The position numbers were made by a program, and so were the translations under genes. The notes under the pieces are model-generated. The model ran no database searches and was not told the DNA's origin. It was given only the letters and a program-made list of their open reading frames with translations. A DNA stretch of 64,000 bases, taken from contig NZ_CP092109.1 in the NCBI RefSeq assembly GCF_025263685.1, forward strand, positions 3,845,001-3,909,000, given 5' to 3'. The DNA is from Geoalkalibacter halelectricus. Its GTDB lineage: Bacteria > Desulfobacterota > Desulfuromonadia > Desulfuromonadales > Geoalkalibacteraceae. The first letter of the stretch is position 1. Every line of letters starts with the position of its first letter. Below are positions 63,001 to 64,000 of this stretch, piece after piece.

Positions 63001-63658
63001 GTTCGACAAGGGAATGCCGATTCTGTACTTCGGTACCGGAGATCGCGAGCATCCCCTCAACCGCCACGTGGTGGATCGGCTCTATGCCCTTTATGATCGC
63101 GGGCAGACCTACGTCGACGATGTCAGTGAAAATAAACTGGTCGATGTCACCACCAACGTCTTGCAGGAAAGCAGCGACACCAGCCTGATCAACGCGACCC
63201 TCGATGCGTTGCAGGCCGGCACAAATTACGGCTGGTACATCAAACTCAACGAAAATTCCGGGGAAAAAGTGCTGGCAGCCTCCACGGTCTTCAACAATGT
63301 CGCCTATTTCAGCACCTATGCGCCCAATACCGATGTGGCGCCGGATCCCTGCAAACCAGGTAATCTCGGCACCTCCCGCGTCTACCAGGTCGATGCCCGT
63401 ACCGGCGAGGCGATCATCAACAACGATCCGAGCAACGACAACGACAGCGCCAACGAGCGCGCCGCTCATGAAGATGGTTATGTCCTCAAACGCTCCGATC
63501 GCGTGCAGATCATCGGCGAGGGTATTCCCTCGGGCATCGTCACCCTCATCGACGCCAGCGGCCGCGTGACCATGATGATCAGTTCGAGCAACCGCGTGAA
63601 TACCGTCGATGCCCTCGACGCGCGCATGATCAACCCGGTCTATTGGATGCAGTGGTAA
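60098..63658 (+). CDS. pilY1: PilY1-type protein with degenerate MIDAS (cluster 2)
   Basis: The 1186-residue secreted protein has a signal peptide (LHFLLALFLLLPFASFGAPD). The vWA-like N-terminus has the MIDAS line replaced by FLINNSRNMVDQ (about 48-59; the canonical DxSxS Asp is Asn and the second Ser is Asn). An inserted EF-hand-like loop DLNGDGIVGPEDG lies near 364-376. The C-terminal PilY1 propeller (HVMGDILHSRPLVFSY near 625, FIPDNVLGHLQYLR near 683) has the calcium loop DRNNDGVIDPYDGD near 712-725. GGGAGGTGGG precedes the ATG. It may have a structural or calcium-gated role without metal-dependent ligand binding. Confidence 0.93.
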   Translation: MADKILKLHFLLALFLLLPFASFGAPDEYLGDSAIYVLDGESSGVRPNVMFLINNSRNMVDQKAGTDAYDPEVDYAGPYQRNGVYFRNNPSSPWQLRVAANADGSLKVSCGGEDPNGARQLLLNNGFLKGGLDSNGNCSNKNNDQKDFYLGNLVNKLESEPVINQWQVSTNYAAGQIIHPPGNTQLLFRSLNAGTSGAASPEWPTEPAGATVEDGTITWEMLSSIFDVTREVVLQVVESLRNQVNVGVMVFGNNNDGGWVKAPVVNVGTLDVDGNGGENNYQNFRQVVQTLAHVSSNTHEPIAGALYDASLYFRGEYDSNKRVGQPRSPAYPSPIEYHCEISHIVVLTTGASAPTSPTANALGDLNGDGIVGPEDGAYLLYNTDHRPNMEGTQRVHTNIIQFLTKSVDLESATDEDHGNGTYVLASSTEDLEAALRDILSGIVAEVDTSFVAPVVPASTTNRTISGNRVYLGLFKPRNQNHWLGNLKKYQVGADNRLKDKDGNDATYTAEEAQSAGKSAGDFLPSSTSYWSNDADGGDVLKGGAGALLAQNSARNIYTYLPQVNNQPKDLTHAANAFAVSNNLISTGLLELVDADERDLLINYVHGRDAYEDEGDDPTQLREHVMGDILHSRPLVFSYAPFEMNATNEADCGINKSYIFVGSNSGALHAFRDCDGSEAWAFIPDNVLGHLQYLRNNLHTPFVDAPISAYVHDRNNDGVIDPYDGDRVLLVLGQRRGGGSNTLGAMDKGAYYILDVTDPETPKFVSKFDRDDYTEMGQAWSQPRLARIKHGNDIKVVAFLGGGYDQNEDLRYGNTQYFPKGITGTTDLSQAGLGSGLTTKPATFEDSGPRVNPSGRGVFAIEIARLVKGQDGRYDANIDNSGDLLWHSSFNATTNPHMTYSFPSDVAVLDVNGNGFADRLYVGDTGGRMWRFDVGNSNPSHWSGRIIFRSNAGADGSNGRKIFYRPSVVFDKGMPILYFGTGDREHPLNRHVVDRLYALYDRGQTYVDDVSENKLVDVTTNVLQESSDTSLINATLDALQAGTNYGWYIKLNENSGEKVLAASTVFNNVAYFSTYAPNTDVAPDPCKPGNLGTSRVYQVDARTGEAIINNDPSNDNDSANERAAHEDGYVLKRSDRVQIIGEGIPSGIVTLIDASGRVTMMISSSNRVNTVDALDARMINPVYWMQW

Positions 63659-63710
63659 GCCAGGGATTGCAGAAAAGAAACGGGAGGAAGGTAAATTCGT
63701 TGGTTTTTTC

Positions 63711-63850
63711 GTAGGGGCGACCCGGTGGGTCGCCCAGGGGGCGGGGGGCCCGCGCGCCCATTTTGCAAAATGGGGGCGGGGGGGCGCGCCGGTGTTGGGG
63801 TGGGCCCCCCGGGGGGGCCCCCCAGGGCGAGGCTCCGCCTCGCCCAAATT
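63711..63850. repeat. Cluster of nested palindromes, very GC-rich
   Basis: In 140 bases there are GTAGGGGCGACCC/GGGTCGCCC, CCCATTTTGCAAAATGGG (perfect), a GGGCCCCCC/GGGGGGCCC tract, and GGGCGAGGCTCC/GCCTCGCCC. There is no coding frame. The first unit is related to the palindrome at 2099-2118. It looks like stacked REP-type hairpins downstream of the second pilin operon. Confidence 0.75.
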
Positions 63851-63855
63851 CACTT

Positions 63856-63883
63856 AAGGGCGCGGCATGCCGCGCCCTTTTTT
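63856..63883 (+). terminator. Intrinsic terminator of the second pilin operon
   Basis: AAGGGCGCGGCATGCCGCGCCCTT is a near-perfect hairpin followed by TTTT. It lies about 200 bases after the pilY1 stop and immediately before a group II intron start. Confidence 0.88.
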
Positions 63884-63886
63884 CAT

Positions 63887-64000
63887 GTGCGCCCAGCATG
63901 GGCGCACTCTTGTGGGTGCAAGTCCCACCGTAAGTTGATCACGGCGAACGAAGTGAAGCGCAACTGCACGAGGGCGACCGAGTGTGGGGAGGAAGAAAAA
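63887..64000 (+). mobile_element. 5' end of a group II intron (cut by the window end)
   Basis: The sequence starts GTGCGCCCAGCATGGGCGCAC, with the GUGYG 5' splice motif and first hairpin. GTGGGTGCAAGTCCCACC, GTAAGTTGATCACGGCGAACG and GAGGGCGACCGAGTGTGGGG follow, the recognisable domain I of bacterial group II introns. The reverse transcriptase gene would lie past the window. Insertion four bases after the T-run of a terminator is the habit of class C introns (inference). Confidence 0.8.

Noticed and set aside
63711-63850. Possible CRISPR or tandem array in the GC-rich hairpin cluster
   Set aside because: No regularly spaced repeats with unique spacers; only nested palindromes.
61514-63853. 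A 779-codon open frame opposite the second pilY1
   Set aside because: Shadow of a GC-rich gene; no start signal and no family motif.

Overview
The window reads as a GC-rich chromosome segment of a Desulfuromonadales-type bacterium (Geobacter / Geoalkalibacter / Desulfuromonas relatives). This is inferred from the mix of type IV minor pilin/PilY1 clusters, many multi-domain sensor kinases, a probable selenoprotein, acyl-CoA catabolism and sigma-54 style promoters. No rRNA, tRNA or CRISPR array is visible, so the taxonomic call is an inference.

Layout. 1-6340 is housekeeping: the end of a lipoprotein gene, a peptide ABC transporter (binding protein and two permeases, no ATPases here) with an MshEN-domain gene between the permeases, a YchJ-like protein, mutM and a thioesterase. 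6426-7084 holds a 163-bp MITE-like repeat and a rhodanese gene whose in-frame TGA is followed by a textbook bacterial SECIS hairpin. About 7.2-29.3 kb is a mosaic accessory region. It carries six toxin-antitoxin loci (phd-vapC, parDE, relBE-like, abrB-vapC, brnTA, parD-parE), two serine resolvase copies (one frameshifted), remnants of IS1595- and IS66-type elements, an intact IS110/IS1111-type element, two giant paralogous hybrid histidine kinases, a frameshifted PAS-GGDEF-EAL gene, and a metal-related block (His-rich protein, HupE/UreJ-like, membrane anchor protein, ChrA). Two of the toxin genes are split by mobile DNA. A 157-bp inverted repeat pair (13.2 and 22.1 kb) duplicates the promoter/operator of the relBE-like locus.

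29.3-33.1 kb holds a methyltransferase, an FMN reductase-like protein, an MFS transporter and a DUF6125-like protein. 33.2-41.15 kb is a complete leftward leucine/isovalerate catabolic operon: isovaleryl-CoA dehydrogenase, methylcrotonyl-CoA carboxylase beta, methylglutaconyl-CoA hydratase, carboxylase alpha, HMG-CoA lyase and an acetyl-CoA hydrolase/CoA-transferase. It is preceded by a near-perfect sigma-54 promoter and a distal palindrome, then a DcaP-like porin and an IclR regulator. 43.6-44.8 kb is an unusual non-coding stretch with a 27-G run, direct repeats, a 20-bp inverted repeat and a promoter-terminator unit that looks like a small RNA gene.

46.8-63.7 kb is dominated by type IV pilus functions. 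A histidine kinase/NtrC-type regulator pair is followed by a sigma-54 promoter and pilV-pilW-pilX-(small secreted protein)-pilY1-(lipoprotein)-fimT. A second pilV-pilW-pilX-pilY1 set follows, separated from the first by a mntA-hepT toxin-antitoxin pair and another MITE copy. The second PilY1 has lost the canonical MIDAS residues. The window ends in a terminator followed directly by the 5' end of a group II intron.
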